Shown: piece by piece, positions 6,872-14,043 of the stretch
Layout: every line of letters starts with the position of its first letter
How positions within the stretch are numbered: the first letter of the stretch is position 1
Source: Candidatus Mediterraneibacter colneyensis
GTDB taxonomy: Bacteria; Bacillota; Clostridia; Lachnospirales; Lachnospiraceae
Length of the DNA: 14,043 nt
Direction of reading: 5' to 3'
NCBI GenBank assembly: GCA_019114745.1
Contig: DXEY01000153.1
Span: 1 to 14,043 of the forward strand
Made by a program: the position numbers and the translations under genes
Notes under the pieces: model-generated
Seen by the model: the letters and a program-made list of their open reading frames with translations, nothing else
Databases searched by the model: none
Told to the model about the DNA's origin: nothing

Positions 6872-8623
6872 ATGACAGTCAGTGAAGAGATCAAACAATT
6901 AAAAAAAGAAAAGAATGCCGTGATCCTCGCACATTATTATGCCAGGCCGGAAGTTCAGGAAATAGCAGATTATATCGGCGATTCTTTCTATCTGAGCAAG
7001 GTTGCGGTAGAGCTTAAAGAGCAGGTGATCGTTTTCTGCGGGGTATCTTTTATGGGAGAAAGCGCAAAAGTGCTCAATCCGGAAAAGACAGTATTGATGC
7101 CGGATATACATGCGGACTGCCCCATGGCGCACATGGCGGATGCCGAAACGATCCGTCTTATGAGGGAGCAGTATGACGACCTGGCGGTTGTCTGCTATAT
7201 TAATTCTACGGCAGAACTCAAGCAGTATTCTGATGTCTGTGTTACTTCGGCGAATGCAGTCCGGATCGTGAAAGCTCTGCCAAATAAAAATATTTACTTT
7301 ATCCCTGACCATAATCTGGCACATTTTGCAGCGGAGCAGGTTCCGGAGAAGCATTTCATTTTTAATGACGGGTACTGCCCCATACATGATAAGATCCAGG
7401 CAGAAGAGATCAGGAGAGCCAGGCGGCAGCATCCGAATGCGGAAGTGCTTTCCCATCCGGAGTGCAGGAAAGAGGTGCTGGAACTGTCAGACTATGTGGG
7501 AAGTACCTCCGGGATTATCCGCTATGCGGGAGAAAGCGCGGCGGAGGAGTTTATCATATGTACAGAAAATGGCGTGCGTTTTGAACTGGAGACCAGATAT
7601 CCACGGAAAAAGTTCTGGTTTGTGGAGATGGAGCCGGTATGCGCGGATATGAAGACGATCACTTTGGATAAGATCCTCCATGTCCTGAAGACGGGAGAGA
7701 ATGAAGTGAAGCTGGACGAGGGGCTGATGGCAGCGTCGCGCAGGCCGCTGGAAAAGATGCTGGAGCTGGCGGGGAAGGAAAAGCAGGTGAAAACTGAGAC
7801 TGTCAAAACGGATGCCGTGATCGTCGGAACGGGCGCGGCAGGTCTTTTCTGTGCCCTTAACCTGCCAGAAGACAAGAAGATCCTCATGATCACAAAATCG
7901 GATGTAAGATCCAGCGACTCTTATCTCGCACAGGGCGGGATCTGTGTGTTAAAGGATGAAGCGGATTATGACAGTTATTTTGAAGATACGATGAAGGCAG
8001 GCCATTATGAGAACCGGAAGGAATCGGTGGATATTATGATCCGCAGTTCCAGGGATGTGATACGTCAGCTTATGGACTGCGGCGTGGAGTTCGCGCGTAA
8101 AGGGGAGCAGGAGGCTCCGGCAGATGCGGATGACGGCAGTGCCGGGGGATTTCTGAAAGATTATGCATTTACAAGGGAAGGCGCGCACTCCCGGCCGCGT
8201 ATTCTGTTCCACGAGGACATTACCGGGGAAGAGATTACCGGCAGGCTGCTTGAACGGGTAAAAGAACTTCACAATGTGACTATTATGGAATACACGACAA
8301 TGACGGATATTATTGAAGAACAGGGCGCGGATGGCAGATACTGTGCGGGAGTAACGGCGGAAGGCAGGGACGGGCAGCGGCTCGAAATCCGCGCCGGCGA
8401 TACAATACTGGCTTCCGGCGGGATTGGAGGACTGTATGAACATTCCACCAATTATCCCCACCTGACAGGAGACGCAATTGCAGTCGCCAGGAAGCACGGC
8501 GTACGTCTGGAACATCTGGATTATGTACAGTTCCATCCGACGACTCTGTACTCGAAAAAGCCCGGCAGGAGATTTCTGATATCAGAGTCTGTCCGGGGGG
8601 GAAGGCGCTGTCCTTTTAGATAA
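6872..8623 (+). CDS. nadA: Quinolinate synthase NadA, read in frame into L-aspartate oxidase NadB (fusion as sequenced)
   Basis: NadA condenses iminoaspartate with dihydroxyacetone phosphate to quinolinate on a [4Fe-4S] cluster. The start at 6872 follows AGAGG (6860-6864). Residues 1-300 are complete NadA: AHYY near the start, the iron ligands C83 (ADCPMA), C169 (GYCPIH) and C257 (EPVCADM), spaced like the Thermotoga maritima cysteines 81, 168 and 254, and HPECRKE and YVGST motifs. NadA proteins normally end at the LELAG helix. Here no stop follows; about 11 residues (KEKQVKTETVK) lead straight into the FAD-binding strand of NadB. Translation then ends early at 8621 because of the frameshift at 8595-8601. 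A GTG at 7787 preceded by GGGGAAGGA could start NadB separately. A true bifunctional fusion or a lost stop are both possible. Confidence 0.85.
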   Translation: MTVSEEIKQLKKEKNAVILAHYYARPEVQEIADYIGDSFYLSKVAVELKEQVIVFCGVSFMGESAKVLNPEKTVLMPDIHADCPMAHMADAETIRLMREQYDDLAVVCYINSTAELKQYSDVCVTSANAVRIVKALPNKNIYFIPDHNLAHFAAEQVPEKHFIFNDGYCPIHDKIQAEEIRRARRQHPNAEVLSHPECRKEVLELSDYVGSTSGIIRYAGESAAEEFIICTENGVRFELETRYPRKKFWFVEMEPVCADMKTITLDKILHVLKTGENEVKLDEGLMAASRRPLEKMLELAGKEKQVKTETVKTDAVIVGTGAAGLFCALNLPEDKKILMITKSDVRSSDSYLAQGGICVLKDEADYDSYFEDTMKAGHYENRKESVDIMIRSSRDVIRQLMDCGVEFARKGEQEAPADADDGSAGGFLKDYAFTREGAHSRPRILFHEDITGEEITGRLLERVKELHNVTIMEYTTMTDIIEEQGADGRYCAGVTAEGRDGQRLEIRAGDTILASGGIGGLYEHSTNYPHLTGDAIAVARKHGVRLEHLDYVQFHPTTLYSKKPGRRFLISESVRGGRRCPFR

Positions 8624-9035
8624 GGATGGCAGAAGGTTTGTAAATGAACTGCTTCCAAGGGATGTGGTGACAGAGGCGATCCGCGAACAGATGAAGAAGG
8701 ACGGAACAGATCATGTATGGCTGTCTATGGTGCCGATCGGCAGAGAGAAAATTCTGAAACATTTTCCGCACATCTTCCGTCACTGCATGGAAGAGGGCTA
8801 TGATGTGACAAAGGAATGGATACCCGTAGTGCCTGCCCAGCACTATTTTATGGGCGGAATCTGGGTTGACAGCGACAGCCGGACCTCAATGGAACATCTG
8901 TATGCAGCCGGGGAGACAAGCTGCAACGGCGTACACGGCGCAAACCGGCTGGCAAGCAATTCGCTCCTTGAGAGCCTTGTCTTTGCCCGGAGGGCTGCGC
9001 GCAGGATATCCCAGGAGGAGCAGGCAACGATATAG
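7787..9035 (+). pseudogene. nadB: L-aspartate oxidase NadB, broken by a +1 frameshift
   Basis: NadB oxidises L-aspartate to iminoaspartate with FAD, feeding NadA. Upstream of the break the frame shows VIVGTGAAGLFCALNL (FAD Rossmann motif), SYLAQGGI, REGAHSRPRI, LASGGIGGLY and YVQFHPTTLY. Downstream, in another frame, it continues as LLDKDGRRFVNELLPRDVV, HYFMGGIWVDSD and HGANRLASNSLLE. The two halves join perfectly at SESVRGEG if one G of the seven at 8595-8601 is removed. The protein would be about 415 aa from the GTG at 7787 and lacks the C-terminal helical domain of the longer E. coli enzyme; short forms are known in Clostridia. As read, the catalytic C-terminal half is lost, so the enzyme would be inactive unless slippage occurs or the base is an error. 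Confidence 0.85.
8595..8601 (+). other. G7 tract causing the nadB frameshift
   Basis: Seven G bases stand where the protein SVRGEG needs six (C + GG GGG G + AA). Removing one restores the NadB frame through to the stop at 9033-9035. It is the probable site of a homopolymer sequencing error, a real indel, or a slippage hotspot. Confidence 0.85.
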
Positions 9036-9072
9036 GACATAAAGATACGCAGATGGAAAGGAAGACAGAACA

Positions 9073-9927
9073 ATGAATAAAATTACAATGCGGCTTCAGG
9101 CAGACCACCTGATCATGGAAGCGTTAAAGGAAGATATATCCAGCGAAGATGTGAGTACCAATGCAGTCATGAAAGAAAAAGTACAGGGCGAGGTGGATCT
9201 GATATGCAAACAGGACGGAGTGATTGCCGGACTGGATGTATTTGCCAGGGTATTTGAACTTCTGGACGGCGATACAGTATCAGAATTTTTCTGCGAGGAC
9301 GGCGATGAGGTCAGATCAGGACAGCTTCTGGGAAAAGTAAAAGGAGATATCCGCGTACTCCTTTCCGGGGAGCGTGTAGCCCTCAATTATCTCCAGAGAA
9401 TGAGCGGGATTGCTACTTATACCCATACGGTGGCGTGTCTTCTGAAGGGCAGCGGGACAAAGCTTCTGGATACCCGGAAAACGACGCCTAATATGAGGAT
9501 TTTTGAAAAATATGCGGTGCGCGTGGGCGGCGGATATAATCACAGATATAATCTCTCGGACGGAGTGCTCTTAAAAGACAACCATATCGGCGCCGCAGGC
9601 GGGGTGGCGCAGGCTGTCGCTATGGCGAAGGAGTATGCTCCGTTTGTGAGAAAGATTGAAGTGGAAGTGGAGACTCTGGATATGGTGCGCGAAGCGGTTG
9701 ACGCCGGAGCAGATATCATAATGCTTGACAATATGTCTCCGGAGGAGATGCGCGAGGCAGTCAGGATAATCGGGGGCAGAGCCATGACAGAGTGCTCAGG
9801 CAATGTTACAAAGGAGAATATTGCGAAGCTGGCGGAACTGGGAGTGGATTATATTTCCAGCGGAGCCCTGACACATTCTGCATCTATACTTGACATTTCA
9901 ATGAAAAACCTTCATGCTGTAGAGTGA
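9073..9927 (+). CDS. nadC: Nicotinate-nucleotide pyrophosphorylase (carboxylating), quinolinate phosphoribosyltransferase
   Basis: This cytoplasmic enzyme converts quinolinate and PRPP to nicotinate mononucleotide, CO2 and pyrophosphate, the third step of de novo NAD synthesis. The 284-aa product has the normal family length. Signature elements: ALKEDISSEDVST near the N-terminus, SGERVALNYLQRMSGIAT, LLDTRKTTPNMR (D133, R135, K136), GGGYNHRYNLSDG (H157, R158), LLKDNHI (K168), the KIEVEVET strand and IMLDNM, ending with ISSGALTHS. The start at 9073 follows AAAGGAAG (9056-9063). It lies 37 bp after nadB, so nadA, nadB and nadC form one operon. A hairpin follows at 9943-9994. No defects are seen in this gene. 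Confidence 0.95.
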   Translation: MNKITMRLQADHLIMEALKEDISSEDVSTNAVMKEKVQGEVDLICKQDGVIAGLDVFARVFELLDGDTVSEFFCEDGDEVRSGQLLGKVKGDIRVLLSGERVALNYLQRMSGIATYTHTVACLLKGSGTKLLDTRKTTPNMRIFEKYAVRVGGGYNHRYNLSDGVLLKDNHIGAAGGVAQAVAMAKEYAPFVRKIEVEVETLDMVREAVDAGADIIMLDNMSPEEMREAVRIIGGRAMTECSGNVTKENIAKLAELGVDYISSGALTHSASILDISMKNLHAVE

Positions 9928-9942
9928 GAAGGGTCGGATATC

Positions 9943-9994
9943 GAAAGCGGGCGCGCGTACAGACAGGCTCTGTTCTGCGCGCTGTTTCTGTTTC
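9943..9994 (+). terminator. Hairpin with T-rich tail between nadC and niaR (terminator or attenuator)
   Basis: GCGCGC (9951-9956) pairs with GCGCGC (9977-9982), and ACAGA (9959-9963) pairs with TCTGT (9969-9973) around a small internal loop. GAAA (9943-9946) can also pair with TTTC (9985-9988). The tail TGTTTCTGTTTC is T-rich but interrupted, so read-through into niaR is likely. No good separate niaR promoter is visible. Confidence 0.55.
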
Positions 9995-10015
9995 AGACCC
10001 GGCAGGAGAAGGGAG

Positions 10016-10537
10016 ATGAGCCGTATGACCGGTTCGGACAGGAGAAATGCGATCATAAAACAGATCAGAAACAGCAGCGTACCCGTATCAGGCAGGGAAC
10101 TCGCCCGGGTTTACGATGTGAGCAGACAGGTGATCGTGCAGGATATCGCGTTGATCCGGGCGGCAGGCTATGATATTATATCGACCCACAGAGGGTATAT
10201 TATTAATGAGCCCTGTTCGGCAAAGCGCATTTTTAAAGTGAGACATACAGATGAGCAGCTTGAGGAAGAACTCAACGCGATCGTAGATATGGGCGGAAAA
10301 GTCTGTGATGTCATGGTAAACCATAAAGTTTACGGGCCGCTTGAGGCTCCTCTCGGGATTACGTCCCGGCGCAAAGTGGCGGAGTTCCTCGCAGATATCA
10401 GGAGCGGAAAATCAAGCCCCCTCAAAAATATCACTTCCGGTTACCACTATCACACGGTCGAGGCGGACAGTGAAGAGACTCTCGATATGATCGAGGATGT
10501 ATTAAGAGAGAAAGGATTTTTAGTAGACAGTGTATGA
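10016..10537 (+). CDS. niaR: NiaR (YrxA) nicotinate-responsive repressor of NAD genes, HTH plus 3H domain
   Basis: NiaR represses NAD synthesis and niacin uptake genes when nicotinic acid is plentiful. The 173-aa product has a DeoR-like winged HTH at residues 8-62 (SGRELARVYDVSRQVIVQDI) and a 3H domain at about 75-172. The metal-site residues are all present: H77, E85, H144 and H146, matching those I recall for Thermotoga maritima TM1602 (H79, E87, H144, H146), plus H103 in VNHKVYGPL. The start at 10016 has GGAG at 10005-10008; an in-frame ATG at 10025 is better placed relative to AAGGGAG (10009-10015) and would shorten the protein by three residues. Its position after nadC and the palindrome at 6825-6836 suggest autoregulation as part of the operon. 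It overlaps the next gene by 4 nt (ATGA). Confidence 0.93.
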   Translation: MSRMTGSDRRNAIIKQIRNSSVPVSGRELARVYDVSRQVIVQDIALIRAAGYDIISTHRGYIINEPCSAKRIFKVRHTDEQLEEELNAIVDMGGKVCDVMVNHKVYGPLEAPLGITSRRKVAEFLADIRSGKSSPLKNITSGYHYHTVEADSEETLDMIEDVLREKGFLVDSV

Positions 10538-11694
10538 ATGAGATCGAACAGCTTCTCGATGAGGTTTTAGATATAGATCTGATCCGCGCCGTTATCAGCG
10601 GGCCGCGGAAGAAAGACGGCATACAGAAAGTGAAAGTGCGTCCGCTTAAGAAAAACGGAGCGCTTTATTTCCAGATGGAATCATTTACTGCGACGCAGGC
10701 ATTTCATAAGAATCTGGAGAAAGAGGATGCCGGCGTATGTATTCTGGAGTATATGGAAAGGTTCCGGCAGATGCAGATTGAGACGGTTGGAGCAGAGTAT
10801 ACTGTGCTGGTCAGCAAGAAAGGCAAAGTTACGGTAAAGAAAAAGCAGCGCCGTGAAAAAGCATGTCAGGCTGATCTGTCCCATGACCGGAAGAAACATT
10901 ATATTCTTGAGGAAGGAATCCCGGTTCCGTTCTTATAGGATCTGGGCGTTATGACGGAGGATGGCAGGATCGTACACGCCAGGACAGATAAATTCCGTCA
11001 GATCAACCGTTTCCTTGAGTTTATCGAGGATATTCTCCCGCAGCTTGACAGGGAGCGTGAGCTTACCATATTGGATTTCGGGTGCGGGAAGTCTTATCTG
11101 ACCTTTGCCATGTACTATTACCTGCACGAATTAAAAGGATACGATATCCGTATCATCGGGCTGGATCTGAAAAAAGAGGTGATCGCCCGCTGTGAAGCTC
11201 TTGCCCGCAGCTACGGGTATGAGAAACTGAAATTCCTGGAAGGGGATATCGCTCATTACAGCGGGACAGACCGCGTAGATATGGTAGTGACCCTCCATGC
11301 CTGTGATACGGCTACGGACTATGCGCTGGCAAAGGCTGTCGGCTGGAATGCGCGGGTGATCCTGTCCGTCCCATGCTGCCAGCATGAGATCAACGCACAG
11401 CTTGCATCCGTGCCGGAACTGGCTCCGATCCTGGACTACGGTCTTTTAAAGGAACGGTTCGCGGCGCTTGTAACCGACGGGCTGCGCGCCAGGTATCTGG
11501 AAAGCAAGGGGTATGAGACGCAGGTCCTGGAGTTTATAGATATGGAACACACCCCGAAAAATATACTGTTGAGAGCAGTAAAAAAAGATAAAAGAAACGA
11601 AAAAGCGTCTTATGATATTTCAAAATGTGAAGAATTTCTGCAGATAAGCCCGACTCTGGGGCGTCTGCTTTCAGATAAAGAGGAGAGTAAATAA
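10534..11694 (+). pseudogene. Class I SAM-dependent methyltransferase (Methyltransf_32-like) split by an in-frame TAG
   Basis: Two open frames in the same reading frame, 10534-10938 and 10951-11694, read as one methyltransferase of about 386 codons with TAG at codon 135. The sequence runs HYILEEGIPVPFL, stop, DLGVMTEDGRIVHAR with no loss of register. The N-terminal part is an alpha/beta domain ending in a basic stretch. The C-terminal part carries the SAM motif ILDFGCGKSYLTF (near codons 179-190), LHACDTATD (near 254-262) and SVPCCQHE (C281, C282), a signature I associate with the Methyltransf_32 family. The substrate is unknown; RNA or protein is possible. Translation is probably coupled to niaR through the ATGA overlap. 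Restarting at 10951, with AGGA at 10937-10940, would keep the SAM fold but drop the N-terminal domain. Nonsense mutation, sequence error or strain-level decay are all possible. Confidence 0.8.
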
Positions 11695-11695
11695 T

Positions 11696-14043
11696 ATGAA
11701 GAGATGGATTGCCAGGGCAGGAGTGCTGATGGCAGTGTTTGCCGCAGCGCTTGTAGTCAGCAGCTTAGTCATAAACAGAGGAACTGACGATAAGATCGTG
11801 GATATGGGGAGTCCCACCCTGCCCCGTATATCATTTTTCGTTGGGGACACAGAGGTAAATCCTCTGTTTGGATATACACAGGATATGGATATCACGGCCA
11901 TGCGCGATACGATCGTTCCGCTGGGATCGGATGGTACCCTTGCCGTCAGTATCGAGTCGAATGGCAGCAGGATCGATTCGGTTCGGTATGAGGTATATTC
12001 TCTGGACGGGGAAGACAAATATACTGAGGGCGAGGCTGAAGTGCCGGAAGAAGGCGGGCAGACGACCCTTGATATCGGAAATATCCTGTCTGCCGACAAC
12101 CGTGAGGCGGTGCTGAAGGTGATACTGACGACCGGGGAGGAAGAAGCAGGATACTATACAAGGATCGCTTTGCCGGACGATATTACCACAGCAGAATGTC
12201 TGGCATATGCCATGGATTTCCACACAAAGGCTCTGACCAAAGAGGGGGCGGAGGAGATAGAGAGTCATCTGGAGCCCGGGGAGGAGAGCGATAACACGAC
12301 CTACCAGACGGTCAACATCCATTCTAACATCACCCATATACAGTGGGGAGATCTGTCACCGGAAGTAGTGGGAGATGTAGAGTGGAGCATCAAAGAGAGC
12401 AATACGGTCTACACTTCCATTCTGGCGAAGTACCAGGTGTCGTGCCAGGATGAAAACGGAGAGGCTGCTCTGTATAATGTGAAAGAGTTTTTCCGTGTCC
12501 GTTCTCTGAGGGGCACGATCTATCTTCTGGATTACAGCAGGGATATGGAACAGATATTCCGGGGATCGACGAGAGAGTTTGATGAGAACGGCATCCTCTT
12601 CGGGATCGCTTCAGACGACATCCAGTATGAGGCGAACAGCGACGGGACCGTCGTGGCGTTTGTGCAGGAGCGGGAACTCTGGCTGTATAACGGAAAAAAC
12701 AATGAACTGACCCAGGTGTTCAGCTTCGCGGATCAGGAAGGGCGCGATATGCGCAGCAAGAACGATCAGCATGCTGTCCGCATTATCAGTATGGACGACG
12801 ATGGGAATCTGGCGTTTGCAGTCTACGGCTATATGAACCGGGGCTTCCATGAAGGGGAAGTAGGAGTCGGTATTTATTATTTCAGCGTGGACAGCAATGT
12901 GATCGAGGAGAAGGCGTTTATACCAAGTACCAAGTCCTACGCGATAGCGGCGGATGAACTGGGCAAGATGGTCTACTATAACCACAGCCAGGAGATGCTC
13001 TATGTGCTGGCGGACGGCACTCTCTATCAGATCGATCTGGACAGCGACGAACAGACTGTGCTGGCAGAAGGTCTCACTGAGGATCAGTATGCGGTGTCCG
13101 ACGACGGTCATCAGATGGCATATCAGACCGAAGATGAGTCCGGCGGACAGCAGGTCGTAGTCATGAACCTGAAGAGCGGGGATACCCATACGATAGATGC
13201 GGAAAGCGGGGAGAATATCCGGCCGCTCGGCTTTATCCACGGAGATTTTATATTCGGCAGGATTAATCCGGAAGATGCAGGCGTGACGGTCTCAGGGGAA
13301 GAGGTCAGCCCGATGTATGAGATCGAGATACGGAACAGCAAGAACGAGACGGAAGCACAGTACAGCTTTACCGATCAGAATATATATACGACGGATATCC
13401 TGATCGTTGATAATCAGATCACTTTGAACAGGGTAGTAAAAGAAGGCAGCCAGTACAATTCCACATCACAGGAATATATCACCAACAATCAGGAGCGGAC
13501 GGATACGACAGTCACGCTGGAAAATTATACAACGGATATACGGGAGAAACAGGTAAGGCTGACATTTGCCGACGGTATTCCGTCTGCTGATCCCGCGTAT
13601 GTGCGTCCGGGGCAGATCGTATCCGGAGAACCTCTGACCGTGACGATAAGCGGCGGCGATGATTCGGTGAAATTCTATGTGTATGGTATGGGAGAACTGA
13701 TCGCAGTGTATGACAGGGCAGGATATGCCGTGCAGAGGGCAAATGAAGTGTCGGGTGTCGTCATTTCCTCAGATCAGGCATATGTGTGGGAAAGAGGCAA
13801 CCGTGATCTTTCTTACTCCACAGACGCTGCTGAATTTCAGAAGACGGCTGATGAGACTTCCCTGGCGGCGTGCGAGCGGTATATGGAACAGTATGAAGCA
13901 CATCAGATAGACCTGACGGGATGCACGCTGGACCAGGTGCTTTACGTGATCAACAGAGGATGCCCGATGATTACCTTTATTGATACAGATCACGCGGTGC
14001 TGCTGACCGGATATACAACGACGGACATTATCTATATTGATCC
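11696..14043 (+). CDS. Membrane-anchored beta-propeller-like protein with C39-like C-terminal region (partial)
   Basis: The gene starts at 11696 with AGGAG (11681-11685) 10 nt upstream, one base after the methyltransferase stop, and runs off the right edge after 782 codons. Residues 6-26 form one hydrophobic helix after MKRW; no lipobox cysteine follows, so a signal anchor with the rest outside the cell is likely. Residues about 290-520 contain repeated blade-like units of the TolB/WD40 sort (EANSDGTVVAFVQERELWLY, SDDGHQMAYQTED, GTLYQIDLDS). Residues about 735-782 (TLDQVLYVINRGCPMITFID, then H766 in TDHAVLLTGY) resemble the second half of C39-like papain-fold domains; a catalytic cysteine was not firmly placed. 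The substrate and role are unknown; cell-surface sensing or peptide processing is inference. Length, domain edges and function cannot be completed from this window. Confidence 0.72.
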   Translation, partial: MKRWIARAGVLMAVFAAALVVSSLVINRGTDDKIVDMGSPTLPRISFFVGDTEVNPLFGYTQDMDITAMRDTIVPLGSDGTLAVSIESNGSRIDSVRYEVYSLDGEDKYTEGEAEVPEEGGQTTLDIGNILSADNREAVLKVILTTGEEEAGYYTRIALPDDITTAECLAYAMDFHTKALTKEGAEEIESHLEPGEESDNTTYQTVNIHSNITHIQWGDLSPEVVGDVEWSIKESNTVYTSILAKYQVSCQDENGEAALYNVKEFFRVRSLRGTIYLLDYSRDMEQIFRGSTREFDENGILFGIASDDIQYEANSDGTVVAFVQERELWLYNGKNNELTQVFSFADQEGRDMRSKNDQHAVRIISMDDDGNLAFAVYGYMNRGFHEGEVGVGIYYFSVDSNVIEEKAFIPSTKSYAIAADELGKMVYYNHSQEMLYVLADGTLYQIDLDSDEQTVLAEGLTEDQYAVSDDGHQMAYQTEDESGGQQVVVMNLKSGDTHTIDAESGENIRPLGFIHGDFIFGRINPEDAGVTVSGEEVSPMYEIEIRNSKNETEAQYSFTDQNIYTTDILIVDNQITLNRVVKEGSQYNSTSQEYITNNQERTDTTVTLENYTTDIREKQVRLTFADGIPSADPAYVRPGQIVSGEPLTVTISGGDDSVKFYVYGMGELIAVYDRAGYAVQRANEVSGVVISSDQAYVWERGNRDLSYSTDAAEFQKTADETSLAACERYMEQYEAHQIDLTGCTLDQVLYVINRGCPMITFIDTDHAVLLTGYTTTDIIYID

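Noticed and set aside
9890..9918. TTGACA at 9890-9895 as a niaR promoter inside nadC
   Set aside because: With 17-bp spacing the -10 would be CATGCT, a poor match, and no better -10 is nearby.
10936..10938. Pyrrolysine decoding of the TAG codon
   Set aside because: The protein is not a methylamine methyltransferase, and no pyl gene or PYLIS-like sign is present in the window. A nonsense change or error is simpler.
1..14043. tRNA or rRNA genes, CRISPR arrays, insertion sequences, riboswitches
   Set aside because: No cloverleaf-like or rRNA-like sequence, no regularly spaced repeats, no transposase motifs, and no leader long enough for a known riboswitch were seen.

Overview
The window looks like chromosomal DNA of a Gram-positive Clostridia-class gut-type bacterium, most likely a Lachnospiraceae member. 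Support: moderate GC, purine-rich AGGAGG-type ribosome binding sites, sigma-A promoters, a fused trehalose EIIBCA permease, an L25/Ctc protein and a NiaR-type NAD regulator. No 16S gene is present, so genus is not assigned. All gene names rest on protein motifs read by eye.

Layout. (1) 1-3913: trehalose uptake and use. A GntR-type regulator leaves the window on the minus strand. It is divergent from a PTS EIIBCA permease (treP) and a trehalose-6-phosphate hydrolase (treC). The 218-bp gap holds a near-consensus regulator promoter, the permease promoter and two copies of a near-palindromic operator. (2) 3993-4500: a short helical protein that looks like the C-terminal part of a truncated regulator, then a strong two-way terminator. 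(3) 4503-6800: ribosomal protein L25/Ctc on the minus strand, divergent from a YfcE-type metallophosphoesterase. The phosphoesterase overlaps a NYN nuclease-like protein carrying two OST-HTH (LOTUS) domains. (4) 6812-10537: de novo NAD synthesis, with nadA, nadB, nadC and the nicotinate-responsive repressor niaR. The nadA promoter overlaps a NiaR-like palindrome. (5) 10534-14043: a class I SAM-dependent methyltransferase interrupted by an in-frame amber codon, then a large membrane-anchored propeller-type protein with a C39-like C-terminal region, cut by the window end.

How they work together. TreP phosphorylates trehalose during import and TreC splits the product to glucose and glucose 6-phosphate; the divergent regulator probably represses both its own gene and the permease. 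NadB, NadA and NadC turn aspartate and dihydroxyacetone phosphate into nicotinate mononucleotide, and NiaR in the same cluster probably closes the loop at the nadA promoter.

The oddest points are these. nadA and nadB read as one continuous frame with no stop between them. nadB is then broken by a seventh G in a G run. The methyltransferase carries a single in-frame TAG. The NYN-LOTUS protein has the architecture of RNA-silencing proteins. The two disruptions lie within about 2.4 kb, so sequence error has to be weighed against real gene decay. I do not see a clear-cut novel defence or mobile system.
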